Part shown: positions 18,128 through 26,814 of the stretch, piece by piece
How the letters are laid out: each line of letters starts with the position of its first letter
Position numbering within the stretch: the stretch's first letter is position 1
Origin: Rhodobiaceae bacterium
GTDB taxonomy: Bacteria > Pseudomonadota > Alphaproteobacteria > Rhizobiales > Aestuariivirgaceae
Assembly: GCA_009885825.1 (NCBI GenBank)
Contig: VFJY01000053.1
Span: 16,801-80,800 of the forward strand
Length of the DNA: 64,000 nt
Reading direction: 5' to 3'
The notes under the pieces: model-generated
Seen by the model: the letters and a program-made list of their open reading frames with translations, nothing else
What the model was told of the DNA's origin: nothing
Database searches by the model: none
Made by a program: the position numbers and the translations under genes

Positions 18128-18822
18128 CGCCGCACCTCGCCATCCACCATCAGCGCATAGCCAGCGCCCCGCATGGTTTGCAGGTAAACCGGATTGGCAG
18201 GGTCAGCCTCAATTTTTTGCCGCAGGCGATTGATTTGCACGTCAACGCTGCGGCTTGAATCTTCTGGTCCCGACTGCGAGAGTTCAAGACGGCTGAGTGG
18301 CGCTCCCGACTTGTGGATCAACTGGCGCAGTAGTTCTTTTTCGCCCGATGTCAGCCGAACCAATTCGCCAGACCTGCGAAGCTCGCCCCGCGTGACATTG
18401 AACTGAAAATCCCCAAAGCGGACATCTGTCTTTGGTGCTTGTTGGACCACAGCCCGCCGCAAGAGATTCCTTATCCGCAACAATAATTCCTGCGGCTCGA
18501 ACGGTTTTGTCAGATAGTCATCACTGCCCGTTGCAAGACCCGCAATGCGATCATCTGAATCAGCCAGTGCCGACAACATCAAAACCGGAATGTCCAATCC
18601 CCCTGCCCTCAGGCCGCTGGTAAACTTCAGCCCCGTCTCGCCAGGCATCATGACATCAAGTACCAGCAGATCGAACGCAATTCCCCGCATCCGTTCGCGC
18701 GCTTCCGCTGCAGTGCGCGCAACTGTCACCATGAAACCATTTTCAATGAGGTAGGACTTGATCAACTCGCGTATGCGGCGATCATCATCAACCACCAGAA
18801 TATGATAGGCCTCAGCCGCCAT
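18124..18822 (-). CDS. OmpR-family response regulator
   Basis: 232 residues from the ATG at 18822. Receiver domain: acidic pocket DDD at 12-14, phosphorylatable Asp56 (LDVMMPGE), Thr/Ser and Lys in SALADSDD and YLTKPFEPQELLLRI. Winged-helix DNA-binding domain: LVRLTSGEKELLRQL, SRSVDVQINRLRQKIE and TMRGAGYAL. It overlaps the MarR stop by 11 bases and the kinase start by four, giving a MarR-RR-HK operon. A longer start at 18867 would overlap MarR further and lacks homology. Confidence 0.95.
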   Translation of the reverse strand: MAAEAYHILVVDDDRRIRELIKSYLIENGFMVTVARTAAEARERMRGIAFDLLVLDVMMPGETGLKFTSGLRAGGLDIPVLMLSALADSDDRIAGLATGSDDYLTKPFEPQELLLRIRNLLRRAVVQQAPKTDVRFGDFQFNVTRGELRRSGELVRLTSGEKELLRQLIHKSGAPLSRLELSQSGPEDSSRSVDVQINRLRQKIEADPANPVYLQTMRGAGYALMVDGEVRR

Positions 18823-19342
18823 TCTTCGCACCTGCGCTGCGCACCCTGTCAATCCAGCCCTGAACATCCTCGCGATTCTCAGGGCTGATCAGATGATAAA
18901 GCATCGCCCGCATCGCATTGCCCTCAATAGGCGACACCTCTGTCACTGCGCGACGAATGCGTGTTTTCTGGGGAGCCATCAACTGCTGCCGCAGGTTTTC
19001 GCCTTTTTCAGTGAGATGCAGGAGCCGTTGCCGCCGATCAGTCTCGCCTTCCTTCTGAAAAACATACCCCTTGTCGATCAAATCCTTCAAAACGCGGCTG
19101 AGGCTTTGCTTGGTGATCCGCAGGATATCAAGCAACTGTGCGACTGTCATGCCCGGGTCGCGTCCAACAAAATGCACCACCCGGTGGTGGGCACGCCCAA
19201 ATCCCAGTTGCTCAAGCAAAGCATCAGGATCAGACACGAAGTCTCTGTAAGCAAAGAACAAAAGCTCAATAAGAGCCACAGTTTCATCATCATCCAAGGT
19301 ATTCGCAAAATTTATGTCAGTCATATTGACATATTTATCCAT
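18812..19342 (-). CDS. MarR-family transcription factor
   Basis: 176 residues with a winged helix-turn-helix. The recognition helix lies in MTVAQLLDILRITKQSLSRVLKDLIDKGYV (listed in parts: LLDILRITKQSLSRVL, about 89-104) and the wing in EGETDRRQRLLHLTEKG. It heads the operon that continues into the response regulator and kinase, and is divergent from ilvE with a 116-base intergenic region that contains inverted repeats. MarR members often repress their own divergent promoter; ligand and targets are unknown here. Confidence 0.92.
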   Translation of the reverse strand: MDKYVNMTDINFANTLDDDETVALIELLFFAYRDFVSDPDALLEQLGFGRAHHRVVHFVGRDPGMTVAQLLDILRITKQSLSRVLKDLIDKGYVFQKEGETDRRQRLLHLTEKGENLRQQLMAPQKTRIRRAVTEVSPIEGNAMRAMLYHLISPENREDVQGWIDRVRSAGAKNGG

Positions 19343-19372
19343 TTTTGTTACGTTTACCCATCGCAGAACGCA

Positions 19373-19417
19373 ATGTTATTGCGCAATCAGCTGATTTGGC
19401 CTGTTTCACAATAACAT
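19373..19417. promoter_or_regulatory. Inverted repeats in the marR-ilvE divergent promoter region
   Basis: ATGTTATTG (19373-19381) and CAATAACAT (19409-19417) form a perfect 9-bp inverted repeat 27 bases apart. The palindrome ATTGCGCAAT (19378-19387) overlaps the left arm. The location between two divergent starts makes these candidate operator sites for the MarR protein; this is inferred from position and symmetry only. Confidence 0.4.
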
Positions 19418-19458
19418 ATAAGCGGTTCCGTCAGAAAAATCGAATTGGGAGAATTCCG

Positions 19459-20331
19459 ATGAGCATCATTCCATTTGACCAGCGTGAAGGTTCAATCTGG
19501 TTCAACGGCGAGATCGTTCCATGGAAGGATGCCAAGGTTCACGTGCTCACCCATGGCCTCCATTATGGCTCTAGCATATTCGAGGGCGAGCGCGCCTATG
19601 CGGGAAAAATCTTCAAATCCCGCGAACATTCCATTCGCTTGCACAACTCTGCGAAAATCATGGATTTCGAGCTCCCCTATTCCGTTGACCAGCTCGAAGC
19701 GGCCAAAGCCAGAGTTGTCGAGCTCAACGGCGGCGGTGATCAATATGTCAGGCCCGTCGCCTGGCGCGGCTCCGAAATGATGGCCGTTTCCGCCCAGCAC
19801 AACAAGATCCACGTGGCCATCGCCACCTGGGCCTGGCCCTCCATGTTTGATCCTGAAACAAAGATGAAAGGCATCAGGCTGGATATCGCCGATTACCGCA
19901 GGCCCGACCCGCAATGCGCGCCCGTTCACGCCAAGGCCGCAGGCCTTTACATGATTTGCACCATCTCCAAGCACAAGGCCGAGAAGAAGGGCTATGCCGA
20001 TGCCATGATGCTCGATTGGCAAGGCCGTGTGGCCGAATGCACCGGCGCCAATATCTTCTTCACGCGCGACGGCGCCATTCACACACCCATTGCCGATTGC
20101 TTCTTGAGCGGCATCACCAGAGCCACCGTCATGGAATTGGCCAGGCAGCAGGGCATGGAAATCATCGAGCGCCGCATCATGCCGGACGAGCTTCCCGAAT
20201 TTAACGAGTGCTTCATCGTAGGCTCCGCCGCAGAGGTAACGCCCGTAGCCGAAATCGGCCCCTACAAGTTCAAGCCAGGGAATATCAGCCGCGCCCTGAT
20301 GGATGCTTATTCCATTGCGGTGCGGGCTTAA
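19459..20331 (+). CDS. ilvE: Branched-chain amino acid aminotransferase
   Basis: 290 residues, PLP fold type IV. The start is ATG 19459 with GGGAGA upstream. LTHGLHYGSSIFEGERAY is at the N-terminus and the PLP lysine is Lys159 in HAKAAGLYM. The GYADAMMLDWQGRVAECTG segment and SGITRATVMELA are typical. It interconverts branched-chain amino acids and their keto acids. Divergent from the MarR operon. Confidence 0.95.
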   Translation: MSIIPFDQREGSIWFNGEIVPWKDAKVHVLTHGLHYGSSIFEGERAYAGKIFKSREHSIRLHNSAKIMDFELPYSVDQLEAAKARVVELNGGGDQYVRPVAWRGSEMMAVSAQHNKIHVAIATWAWPSMFDPETKMKGIRLDIADYRRPDPQCAPVHAKAAGLYMICTISKHKAEKKGYADAMMLDWQGRVAECTGANIFFTRDGAIHTPIADCFLSGITRATVMELARQQGMEIIERRIMPDELPEFNECFIVGSAAEVTPVAEIGPYKFKPGNISRALMDAYSIAVRA

Positions 20332-20340
20332 AACCCAGTC

Positions 20341-20369
20341 TTGACTTTGTTGCTCAATTGAGCTACAAA
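20341..20369 (+). promoter_or_regulatory. Promoter with internal palindromic operator for the toxin-antitoxin pair
   Basis: TTGACT (20341-20346) is followed after 17 bases by TACAAA (20364-20369). The spacer contains the perfect 12-bp palindrome GCTCAATTGAGC (20352-20363). The antitoxin ATG follows 24 bases later with GGGAG as ribosome site. RelB/DinJ antitoxins bind palindromes over their own promoter, so autoregulation is a natural reading. Confidence 0.7.
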
Positions 20370-20392
20370 TCCATTTTCAGGGAGTTTCCGCA

Positions 20393-20671
20393 ATGGTCGC
20401 CACCGCTTTCGTGCGCGCTCGCATCGACGAAAAAATCAAGGATGAAGCCGCAGCCGTACTGGCTGAGATGGGCCTCACCGTGTCCGACGTGGTGCGCATG
20501 ACCCTGACCCGTGTGGCCAGGGACAAAGCCCTGCCCCTTGAACTCAAAATTCCAAACGCTGAAACCCGCGCTGCCATGGCTGAGGCAAACGAATTGATAA
20601 AGGCCCACGAAGCCCGCTTCTCTGATGCGCAGGAACTCTTCGATGCCCTCGACAAAGCCGCCAAGCGGTAA
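20393..20671 (+). CDS. dinJ: RelB/DinJ-family antitoxin
   Basis: 92 residues. The N-terminal ribbon-helix-helix, FVRARIDEKIKDEAAAVLAE then MGLTVSDVVRMTLTRVA, is close to E. coli DinJ (AFVRARIDE, MGLTISDLVRITLTKVA, KALPF/L). The C-terminal tail (about 62-92) is the part that would wrap the toxin. It is the first gene of the pair, overlaps the toxin start by 29 bases, and is preceded by its own predicted operator. Confidence 0.92.
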   Translation: MVATAFVRARIDEKIKDEAAAVLAEMGLTVSDVVRMTLTRVARDKALPLELKIPNAETRAAMAEANELIKAHEARFSDAQELFDALDKAAKR

Positions 20672-20960
20672 ACGCGCAACCCTGCCGCGATCAGCGGACT
20701 CCGCAAAAAGCTTTGTCAAAGACTGGGATCGCCTGTCGCGAACTGGCAGATACAACATGCGCCAACTCAAAGCGGCAATTCTCTTGCTCATCGCCAACGA
20801 TGATCCCTTGGGCCCGGAATGGCTCGACCATCAGCTGAAGGGCGAATCGGCCAACTGCCGCGAATGTCACATCGGCGGTGATTTCCTCTTGATCTATCAA
20901 GCCAGCGAAAAGTCAATTGTGTTCGTGCGGGCGGGAACGCACGCTGAACTTTTTGAATGA
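20643..20960 (+). CDS. yafQ: YafQ-family mRNA interferase toxin
   Basis: 105 residues of the RelE superfamily. Compared with E. coli YafQ, the catalytic-type residues are kept: the His in DHQLKG, the His and Asp in CHIGGDFLLIY and the C-terminal His in GTHAELF; the Trp beside the Asp is Phe here. It would cleave mRNA on the ribosome and be neutralised by the upstream antitoxin. The ATG at 20643 lies inside dinJ, which indicates coupled translation. Confidence 0.9.
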   Translation: MPSTKPPSGKRATLPRSADSAKSFVKDWDRLSRTGRYNMRQLKAAILLLIANDDPLGPEWLDHQLKGESANCRECHIGGDFLLIYQASEKSIVFVRAGTHAELFE

Positions 20961-21133
20961 AGGAAAATCACTGCATTTCAGTGACCGCATTGCGGTGATA
21001 TGGTCGACGGAACCCGCTCTCGGCATCAGGATATGCCATGATGGTTCTGTTTAGTGATCCAACAAAGAAGCCATCCACCACATCACCGCAATTCACCGTA
21101 ATGCTGCGCGTTCCTTGTCCGAAATAAGCGTGC

Positions 21134-21697
21134 TCATTGTAATCCCTCTCTGACTGTTGCAGACATCACGAAGCAATAAATATCGGTGAAGACACGTTCC
21201 TTGGGCACCCGCACTCCGCCATAGTCAATTTCAACTTCAACGCTCTCATAGGTGCTGGCATTCATGGTGAATTTTGCAACTGTGCTACCATCTGCGGTAC
21301 GATATGCAATGTAGCCACTGGCCGGTAACAGGCTTATCCAAGTCAACGATTCGCTCTGGGGATTTAGGCTGTATGCAAAAAAATGTCGGCCGATCTCGAT
21401 GGTTTTCATATCTTCATGCCAACCTGTCATCACGACTGGACTGTCATCATAGCGTAATCTGATTTCTGCGACTGGTTCCCCGTATCGCAGGAGTTTCGAC
21501 GTCAGATGTCGGCCAGACCAAAATGTCCACCAAGGAATCTGTTTTGGTTCAATTGGCGTGAACGCAATTTCATTGGCGGGACAAGGATCAATGTTTTCGC
21601 CAGCGCTCGCGGGGCCAGCAACAAGGACCGAGCCAGCGCAAACAAGCGCAGAAACGATTGCAAAAAGGAAGAATTTAGAATTACGCTGCCAGTGCAT
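21134..21697 (-). CDS. Secreted protein of unknown function
   Basis: 187 residues. A signal peptide (FLFAIVSALVCAGSVLVAG core, cleavage probably after ASA) is followed by a mature domain of about 150 residues rich in beta strands and aromatics. It has two cysteines, one near the start (DPCPANE) and one near the end (IYCFVMS), that could form a disulfide. I do not recognise a family. The 173 bases between it and the toxin gene contain only a small hairpin TCACTG/CAGTGA at 20968-20984. Confidence 0.65.
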   Translation of the reverse strand: MHWQRNSKFFLFAIVSALVCAGSVLVAGPASAGENIDPCPANEIAFTPIEPKQIPWWTFWSGRHLTSKLLRYGEPVAEIRLRYDDSPVVMTGWHEDMKTIEIGRHFFAYSLNPQSESLTWISLLPASGYIAYRTADGSTVAKFTMNASTYESVEVEIDYGGVRVPKERVFTDIYCFVMSATVREGLQ

Positions 21698-21750
21698 TTA
21701 ATTCAGGTCCCGAAGTTCTGATTCCATCACATCCCACATCCGAACCCACT

Positions 21751-22398
21751 TCATCGGGCCGCCCAAACCAGTCCGCGCTCCACAATCGTCGCCAACTCCT
21801 TAATCGCGAATTCATCCGCCGTGTGCCCCAGCGCTGAATAAAACACCCGGCCCTTGCCGTAAATTTTCTTCCACACCACGGGCATCACAACACCTTTCGC
21901 CCAGTCGCAATGTTCGCCCGAAAATGTGGTGGTGGCCAGCACTTCGTTGGCCGGGTCCACATGCATGTAATATTGCTCGGAGTGGTAATCGAAATCACCA
22001 ACGCCTTGCATGATCGGATCATCGTTCCTCACGATGTTCACCCGGTAGTCGATGATGTTGCCGGGGTGGGACACCCACTGGCCGCCGGTCATGAACTGGT
22101 ATTCGGTTTCATTGCGGAAGGCGTCGCACATGGTGCCGTGAAAGCCACCGAGCCCCACGCCACCCTTGACCGCCGCGCAGATATTTTCCACTTCGTGCTT
22201 TTCGATTGTCGACATGGTGACCATCGGCACGATGAGATGAAGCTGGGCGATGGCGGGATCGGCATAGGCCGTGGTGGAGTTTTCCACGCGCACCTCAAAA
22301 CCGTTGCGCTCCAGAAGGCCGCGCACGATGGCGCTTGAGCGTTCGGGGGTGTGCCCTTCCCACCCGCCCCACACGACAAGAGCGGATTTTTTCGGCAT
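21751..22398 (-). CDS. ThuA-domain protein (trehalose-utilisation type)
   Basis: 215-residue ThuA-like protein, a class I glutamine amidotransferase-like fold. ALVVWGGWEGHTPERSS is at the start. GGVGLGGFHGTMCDAF covers the nucleophile-elbow position, where no catalytic Cys is seen, and HSEQYYMHVDP, WKKIYGKGRVFYSALGHT follow. ThuA proteins are linked to oxidation of disaccharides in rhizobia. It is divergent from the aldolase-like/PfkB pair, which suggests a shared sugar pathway; that link is an inference. Confidence 0.88.
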   Translation of the reverse strand: MPKKSALVVWGGWEGHTPERSSAIVRGLLERNGFEVRVENSTTAYADPAIAQLHLIVPMVTMSTIEKHEVENICAAVKGGVGLGGFHGTMCDAFRNETEYQFMTGGQWVSHPGNIIDYRVNIVRNDDPIMQGVGDFDYHSEQYYMHVDPANEVLATTTFSGEHCDWAKGVVMPVVWKKIYGKGRVFYSALGHTADEFAIKELATIVERGLVWAAR

Positions 22399-22766
22399 GA
22401 TGATGCTCCCTTTGTCCCGGGCGTCACGTTACAGTTTGCGGCGAAAGGCGCCAGCGGTTTCACAATGCTCCCCCGGCGCCAAATAGCATCCACACCATGG
22501 AGGCTAGTAAAGGGAATATTTCTATTATAAGTTGAATTTAATCCTAAGACATCTCCGGAGGCCGTGGGCGGGAATCAGCCCCTGTCCGCTACCACCCTAG
22601 CCGGGCCCCCTTGAATCCCGCTGTACGGCCCTTAAAATAGGCTTAAACACCTATCAAGTGCTTTATGTCCCACAAACGCGAACGTCGCTTGACAGTCGTT
22701 AAACCATTCAGGCATTGAGGTGCCCTCATCCGGCCATTGGCTTTCACTTCAACCATCAGGACTCCC
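22399..22766. other. 368-base intergenic region with divergent promoters
   Basis: No credible gene was found in this gap between thuA and the aldolase-like gene. A perfect -35 hexamer TTGACA lies at 22689-22694 reading rightward, but the -10 at a normal distance (around 22712) is weak. AT-rich sequence at 22510-22550 could serve the leftward thuA promoter. A GC-rich segment (22555-22630) can fold locally, and no strong terminator is seen. Confidence 0.4.
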
Positions 22767-23741
22767 ATGAAAACCCTCGACGCCAAGCTCGCCCGCATCA
22801 AGGCTGGCAAATACACCCCCAAGGACTTCATCATCGCCGACGCCAAGGATGGCGATATGGGATTTGGGGCGACGGCTCCGGGCCCGAGGCGTGACGGTTC
22901 GGGGATGAAAACCAAAGCTGAGTACCTCGCCGCCATGACTGACATGACCAAGTCCGGCCATGTCGATATCATGCTGATGTCGGCCTCATCAGCCGAAGCG
23001 CTGGTGGCCAAAAAGGTTTTCGCCAAGAACAAGGTCACGCCCGCCGTTCGCCTCAATAATACAACCGATATCTGGTCCCAGCGGGGATCAAACTACAAAG
23101 AAAGCTTTCAGCAGCCCTTCCGCACCGCCCGGTCAAAGCAGGTCAAGCGCTTCGCCGATCTCGGCCTCTACTCGGTCACCTTCTCCAACAACATCGATGC
23201 CGACCGCCGCACCCTCGAGGAATATCGCATCTTCCGCGCCGAAGCCTCCGCTGCCAAAATGCGCCACTTTCTTGAAGTCTTCAATCCGGCCATGGATATC
23301 GGCCTGAAAGGCGCGTCCCTCGGCGAATACATCAATGACTGCATCGTCAGCTGTGTTGCCGGCATGGCGTCGGATGAATTCCCGCTCTTCCTGAAAATGC
23401 AATACAATGGAGCCGCCGCCATGGCGGAGCTCGCGGCCTACGATCCCGCCCGGCTGATTGTCGGCATCCTCGGTGGCGCCCGCGGCACAACCCGCGACAC
23501 CTTTGAACTTGCAGGCCAGGCCGAGCGCAATGGCGCCCGCGTGGCTTTGTTCGGCCGCAAGATCAATTATGCTGAGGCCCCGCTGGAGCTGGTTCGCCTC
23601 ATGCGCGCCGTTGTTGAACGCAAGACCACCGGGCTTGACGCGGTCAAGGCCTATCATGGCTATCTCGCCAAGCACAAGCTCAGGCCCGACCGCGAGCTGA
23701 GCGTGGATTGCGAAATCACCGACCCCGTGCTCAAGGGCTAG
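22767..23741 (+). CDS. Class I aldolase-like (beta/alpha)8-barrel protein
   Basis: 324 residues from ATG 22767. I do not recognise an exact family. The pattern of strands (IMLMSA, FLKMQYNG, LIVGILGGARG, GARVALFGRKI) resembles DhnA/LacD-type class I aldolases, and the Lys in FLKMQYNG is at the position expected for a Schiff base. It is followed two bases later by a PfkB-family kinase, a pairing typical of kinase plus aldolase sugar catabolism, and is divergent from thuA. A longer frame from 22737 lacks support. Confidence 0.6.
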   Translation: MKTLDAKLARIKAGKYTPKDFIIADAKDGDMGFGATAPGPRRDGSGMKTKAEYLAAMTDMTKSGHVDIMLMSASSAEALVAKKVFAKNKVTPAVRLNNTTDIWSQRGSNYKESFQQPFRTARSKQVKRFADLGLYSVTFSNNIDADRRTLEEYRIFRAEASAAKMRHFLEVFNPAMDIGLKGASLGEYINDCIVSCVAGMASDEFPLFLKMQYNGAAAMAELAAYDPARLIVGILGGARGTTRDTFELAGQAERNGARVALFGRKINYAEAPLELVRLMRAVVERKTTGLDAVKAYHGYLAKHKLRPDRELSVDCEITDPVLKG

Positions 23742-23743
23742 GG

Positions 23744-24754
23744 ATGGAGCGAAGCGGCATCCTCTGCGGCGGCGCCTGGTGTGTTGACCTGATATTGATG
23801 GTCGACCATTGGCCCGCTGAGGAAACCGTTTCAACCGTCAAGGCCGAAAAAATTTTTGGCGGCTGCCCCGGTCACAATATGTCAACGGCCCTCAAGCGTT
23901 TGGGCGCCCCCTTCCCGGTCGAGGGCTTGGGTCTCCTGGGTGATGATGCCGAGGGAAAATATCTGCTTAAGGTTTGCGCTGAACTTGGAATTGACAGTTC
24001 CGCGCTTGAGGTTCGCAAAGGCATAACCACCGCCATAACCCTGGTAATGAATTCGCAGGCAACCGGCAAGCGCACATTCTTTTACACGCCCGGCGCCCAT
24101 GCCTTGCAAACGCCCGATGATTTTGATTTCACCAGGACACGCGCCCGCATCGCTCACCTCGGCCTTCCTGGCATGCACGAAAAACTCGATGCGCCCTGGA
24201 AAAAGGAAGTTTCCGGCTGGGTAACCGTTTTGAAAAAAGTGCGGGAAGTCGGGCTAAAAGCCAATTTCGAGATGGCCTCAATCCCGCCCGAGCGCACCCG
24301 CGTCGCGATGAACCCCATGCTGCCCTGGCTCGACACCCTTATCATCAATGACTGGGAAGCGGGAGCGCTGGCCAATATCGAAACCGTCAGGGATGGTATC
24401 ACCGATGTTGCGGCGTGCCGCAAAGCCGCCGCATACCTGATCGCCCATACGCAGCTTTCCTTTATCGCCGTGCATTTTCCGTTTGGCGGAATTGTTCTTT
24501 CGCGCAGCGGCGAAGTGACCGAGCAATCATCGGTCAACGTTCCTCAATCAGCCATAGTGGGAAGCAACGGCGCTGGCGACGCCTTCGCCGCGGGCATTCT
24601 GTTTGGTCATCATGAGGGCTGGCCCATGCAAAAGTCCCTGCGCCTCGCCCACGCCAGCGCCGCCGCAAGCCTGCGGTCAGAAACCACGACCGGTTCCATT
24701 ATGCCGTGGGCCGACTGCCTCGCACAAGCCGATAGCTGGGGCTGGCGTAGCTAA
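23744..24754 (+). CDS. PfkB-family carbohydrate kinase
   Basis: 336 residues. Ribokinase fold: the N-terminal substrate signature FGGCPGHNMSTALKRLG (about residues 38-54) and the C-terminal ATP/catalytic signature VGSNGAGDAFAAGILFG, with the catalytic Asp in GAGDAF. It would phosphorylate a sugar or sugar acid. It starts two bases after the stop of the aldolase-like gene, with which it probably forms a two-step pathway. Its 3' end overlaps the convergent GNAT gene by four bases. Confidence 0.92.
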   Translation: MERSGILCGGAWCVDLILMVDHWPAEETVSTVKAEKIFGGCPGHNMSTALKRLGAPFPVEGLGLLGDDAEGKYLLKVCAELGIDSSALEVRKGITTAITLVMNSQATGKRTFFYTPGAHALQTPDDFDFTRTRARIAHLGLPGMHEKLDAPWKKEVSGWVTVLKKVREVGLKANFEMASIPPERTRVAMNPMLPWLDTLIINDWEAGALANIETVRDGITDVAACRKAAAYLIAHTQLSFIAVHFPFGGIVLSRSGEVTEQSSVNVPQSAIVGSNGAGDAFAAGILFGHHEGWPMQKSLRLAHASAAASLRSETTTGSIMPWADCLAQADSWGWRS

Positions 24755-25275
24755 GATTCGGCGACCCTGCTTCCGACGGGCCGCCTCATCAACAGGCCGG
24801 GAAACGAAACTTTATTTGGCATTGGCACATCAATGGGCTTCACGGCAACAAAGCCCAGTAAACGGTAGAACAGCTCCGCGTTCAAACTGGAGTAACATTC
24901 AAATTCCGCAATGCCAATTGCGCTGGCGGCGTTTTGACACTGTTCAAAAACCATCCGTCCCAGTCCCTGTCTTGTAAAATCAGGATGGGTGGCAAATTGC
25001 CGAATGTGCGCCAGACCCTTTTCCACACCGCCATTTCCAGGCCTTTCACAGGTCCAACCCCCGCATGCAACAACCCTGCCTTGCTCATTCTGCACAACAT
25101 AAAACCTTCCGGATTGCAGCAGCTTCAGATTTGCCTGCGTCATAATCTCAAGTGCCCGCAACTGCTCAGGTGTGTAACTCGCAGCCATCAAGCGAGGATA
25201 TGCAACTTGCAGAAGCGCCGTCACTTCTTCCGCGTCATCCGAACTTGCAACACGGATGCTGAAATGATCTTTCAT
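24751..25275 (-). CDS. GNAT-family N-acetyltransferase
   Basis: 174 residues from the ATG at 25275 (MKDHFSIRVASSDDAEEV). The acetyl-CoA loop is visible as QFATHPDFTRQGLGRMVFEQC (about residues 96-116), with the RQGLGR motif, followed by FECYSSLNAELFYRLLGF. The substrate is unknown. The frame continues upstream to 25524 without conserved sequence and is not used. Confidence 0.88.
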   Translation of the reverse strand: MKDHFSIRVASSDDAEEVTALLQVAYPRLMAASYTPEQLRALEIMTQANLKLLQSGRFYVVQNEQGRVVACGGWTCERPGNGGVEKGLAHIRQFATHPDFTRQGLGRMVFEQCQNAASAIGIAEFECYSSLNAELFYRLLGFVAVKPIDVPMPNKVSFPGLLMRRPVGSRVAES

Positions 25276-25359
25276 GCCGGATCCAAAAAATGTGGTTGTG
25301 GCTTCACCGCCAGAATGACAGATTTGCCAACAGAGGCAAGACTCTGATAACGAATATCG

Positions 25360-26814
25360 ATGTTGGAATTGTGCGATTTCCTGATCATTGGTGGAGGTTC
25401 CGCTGGCTGCATCATCGCCAAGCGCCTTGCTGAAAAAACCACCGGCCGCATCATTCTGCTGGAAGCCGGAAAATCCGACGAGGGCGACCCGGCCGCAACC
25501 GATCTTTCGCGGCTTGACGAACAAACTGCCGACTATGACTGGGGCTTCAAGGCCTCAGCGCTCGCGGGCGGAAGGCCCGAACTGAGATATGCCCGCGCGA
25601 AACTTCTTGGCGGTTGCGCCAACCACAATGATTGCGCCTTTCTCCGCCCGCCCGATTCCGATTTCGATGCCTGGTAAAGCCTAGGGGCCAAGAACTGGGG
25701 CGCCGCCGCCATGACAAAATATTTTGATCGCGTTTTGGAGAACACTGTCATTGAGCCTTCCCCACGCCACCCCGCCAGTCAGGCCTTTGTGGATGCCGGG
25801 AAAGAACTCGACCTCAAGGAAATGGATTTCTCCCGTGGTATTTCAGCAGGCGTTGGCTATTTCCCGCTCAACGCAAAAGGCCGCCTGCGGCAATCCTCGT
25901 CAGTCACTTATTTGCATCCCCTCGCCAACCTGCCAAGGCATCTGGAAATCTGGACGCAGACCCAGGCCGCCAAAATCAACATCGAGAGTGGCAAAGCCAT
26001 TGGTGCCGAAACAACACGCGGACCCATTCATGCCAGCCGCGCTGTTATCCTGACCTGTGGTTCCATTCAAACGCCCCAGCTCATGATGCTGTCAGGCCTC
26101 GGCCCCGCCCATCATTTGAAAACGCTGGGCATAGGAATCGTGGCCGACTTGCCCCATGTGGGCGAACATCTAAGGGATCATGTGGCCGCCCCCATCGTAT
26201 GGGAAACTCACGCCCCAATCGCCCCCTGGGAGATTTGCCCGTTCGAAGCCACGATGATGTTGAAACTGGTTGATGACGCGCCCGCGCCTGATGTATTGTT
26301 CCATTTCGGCCTGCGCATAAGGGAAAAATACGGCGACGATCCAAAACTCAGCGTGAACGGCCCCGCCGTCAAAGCCTCGCCCAATGTGACACGCGCCCGA
26401 AGTGAAGGCCAGGTGAAACTGGCAAGTTCTGACTATCGCGACCACCCCCTCATCAACCTCAATTATCTATCGGACCCCTACGACATGGCGCTCTTGCTCA
26501 AAGCCATGCGCTTCACCAGAAGGCTTTTCGAAACCAAAATCTTCCAGTCCTTGTGCAAATCCGAAATCCACCCTGGCCCTGATGTGCAGACTGATGACGA
26601 ATGGGCCTCCTACATCAGAAGCGTCTGTGAAACCGTCTATCACCCCTGCGGCACCGCCAGCATCGGTCACGTCGTTACACCCGAACTCAAAGTGAAAGGC
26701 ATCGGCAACCTCTACATCGCCGACGCCTCGATTTTTCCCGCCATGATCACCACCAACATAAACTGCGCCGTGATGATGGCGGCGGAAAAGGCGGCGGATT
26801 TGATAATGGCCTAA
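25360..26814 (+). pseudogene. GMC oxidoreductase interrupted by one in-frame TAA
   Basis: FAD-dependent glucose-methanol-choline oxidoreductase; the full frame would be 484 residues. Its N-terminal ADP-binding loop is FLIIGGGSAGCIIAKRL and LLEAG. The C-terminal half holds the family signatures GSIQTPQLMMLSGLGP and the active-site region YHPCGTASIG, and ends in NCAVMMAAEKAADLI. The frame is intact except for TAA at 25675-25677, right after DFDAW. On the other side the same frame continues SLGAKNWGAAAM with full homology, so a single base change (for example from GAA) explains it. It may be a true pseudogene or a sequence error. Confidence 0.88.

Noticed and set aside
20968..20984. Terminator after the toxin gene (TCACTG/CAGTGA)
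   Set aside because: Only a 6-bp stem with no T tract; too weak to annotate as a terminator.
22643..23056. 137-codon frame on the minus strand before the aldolase-like gene
   Set aside because: It lies mostly antisense to the aldolase-like coding sequence, which has better codon structure and context; no motif.
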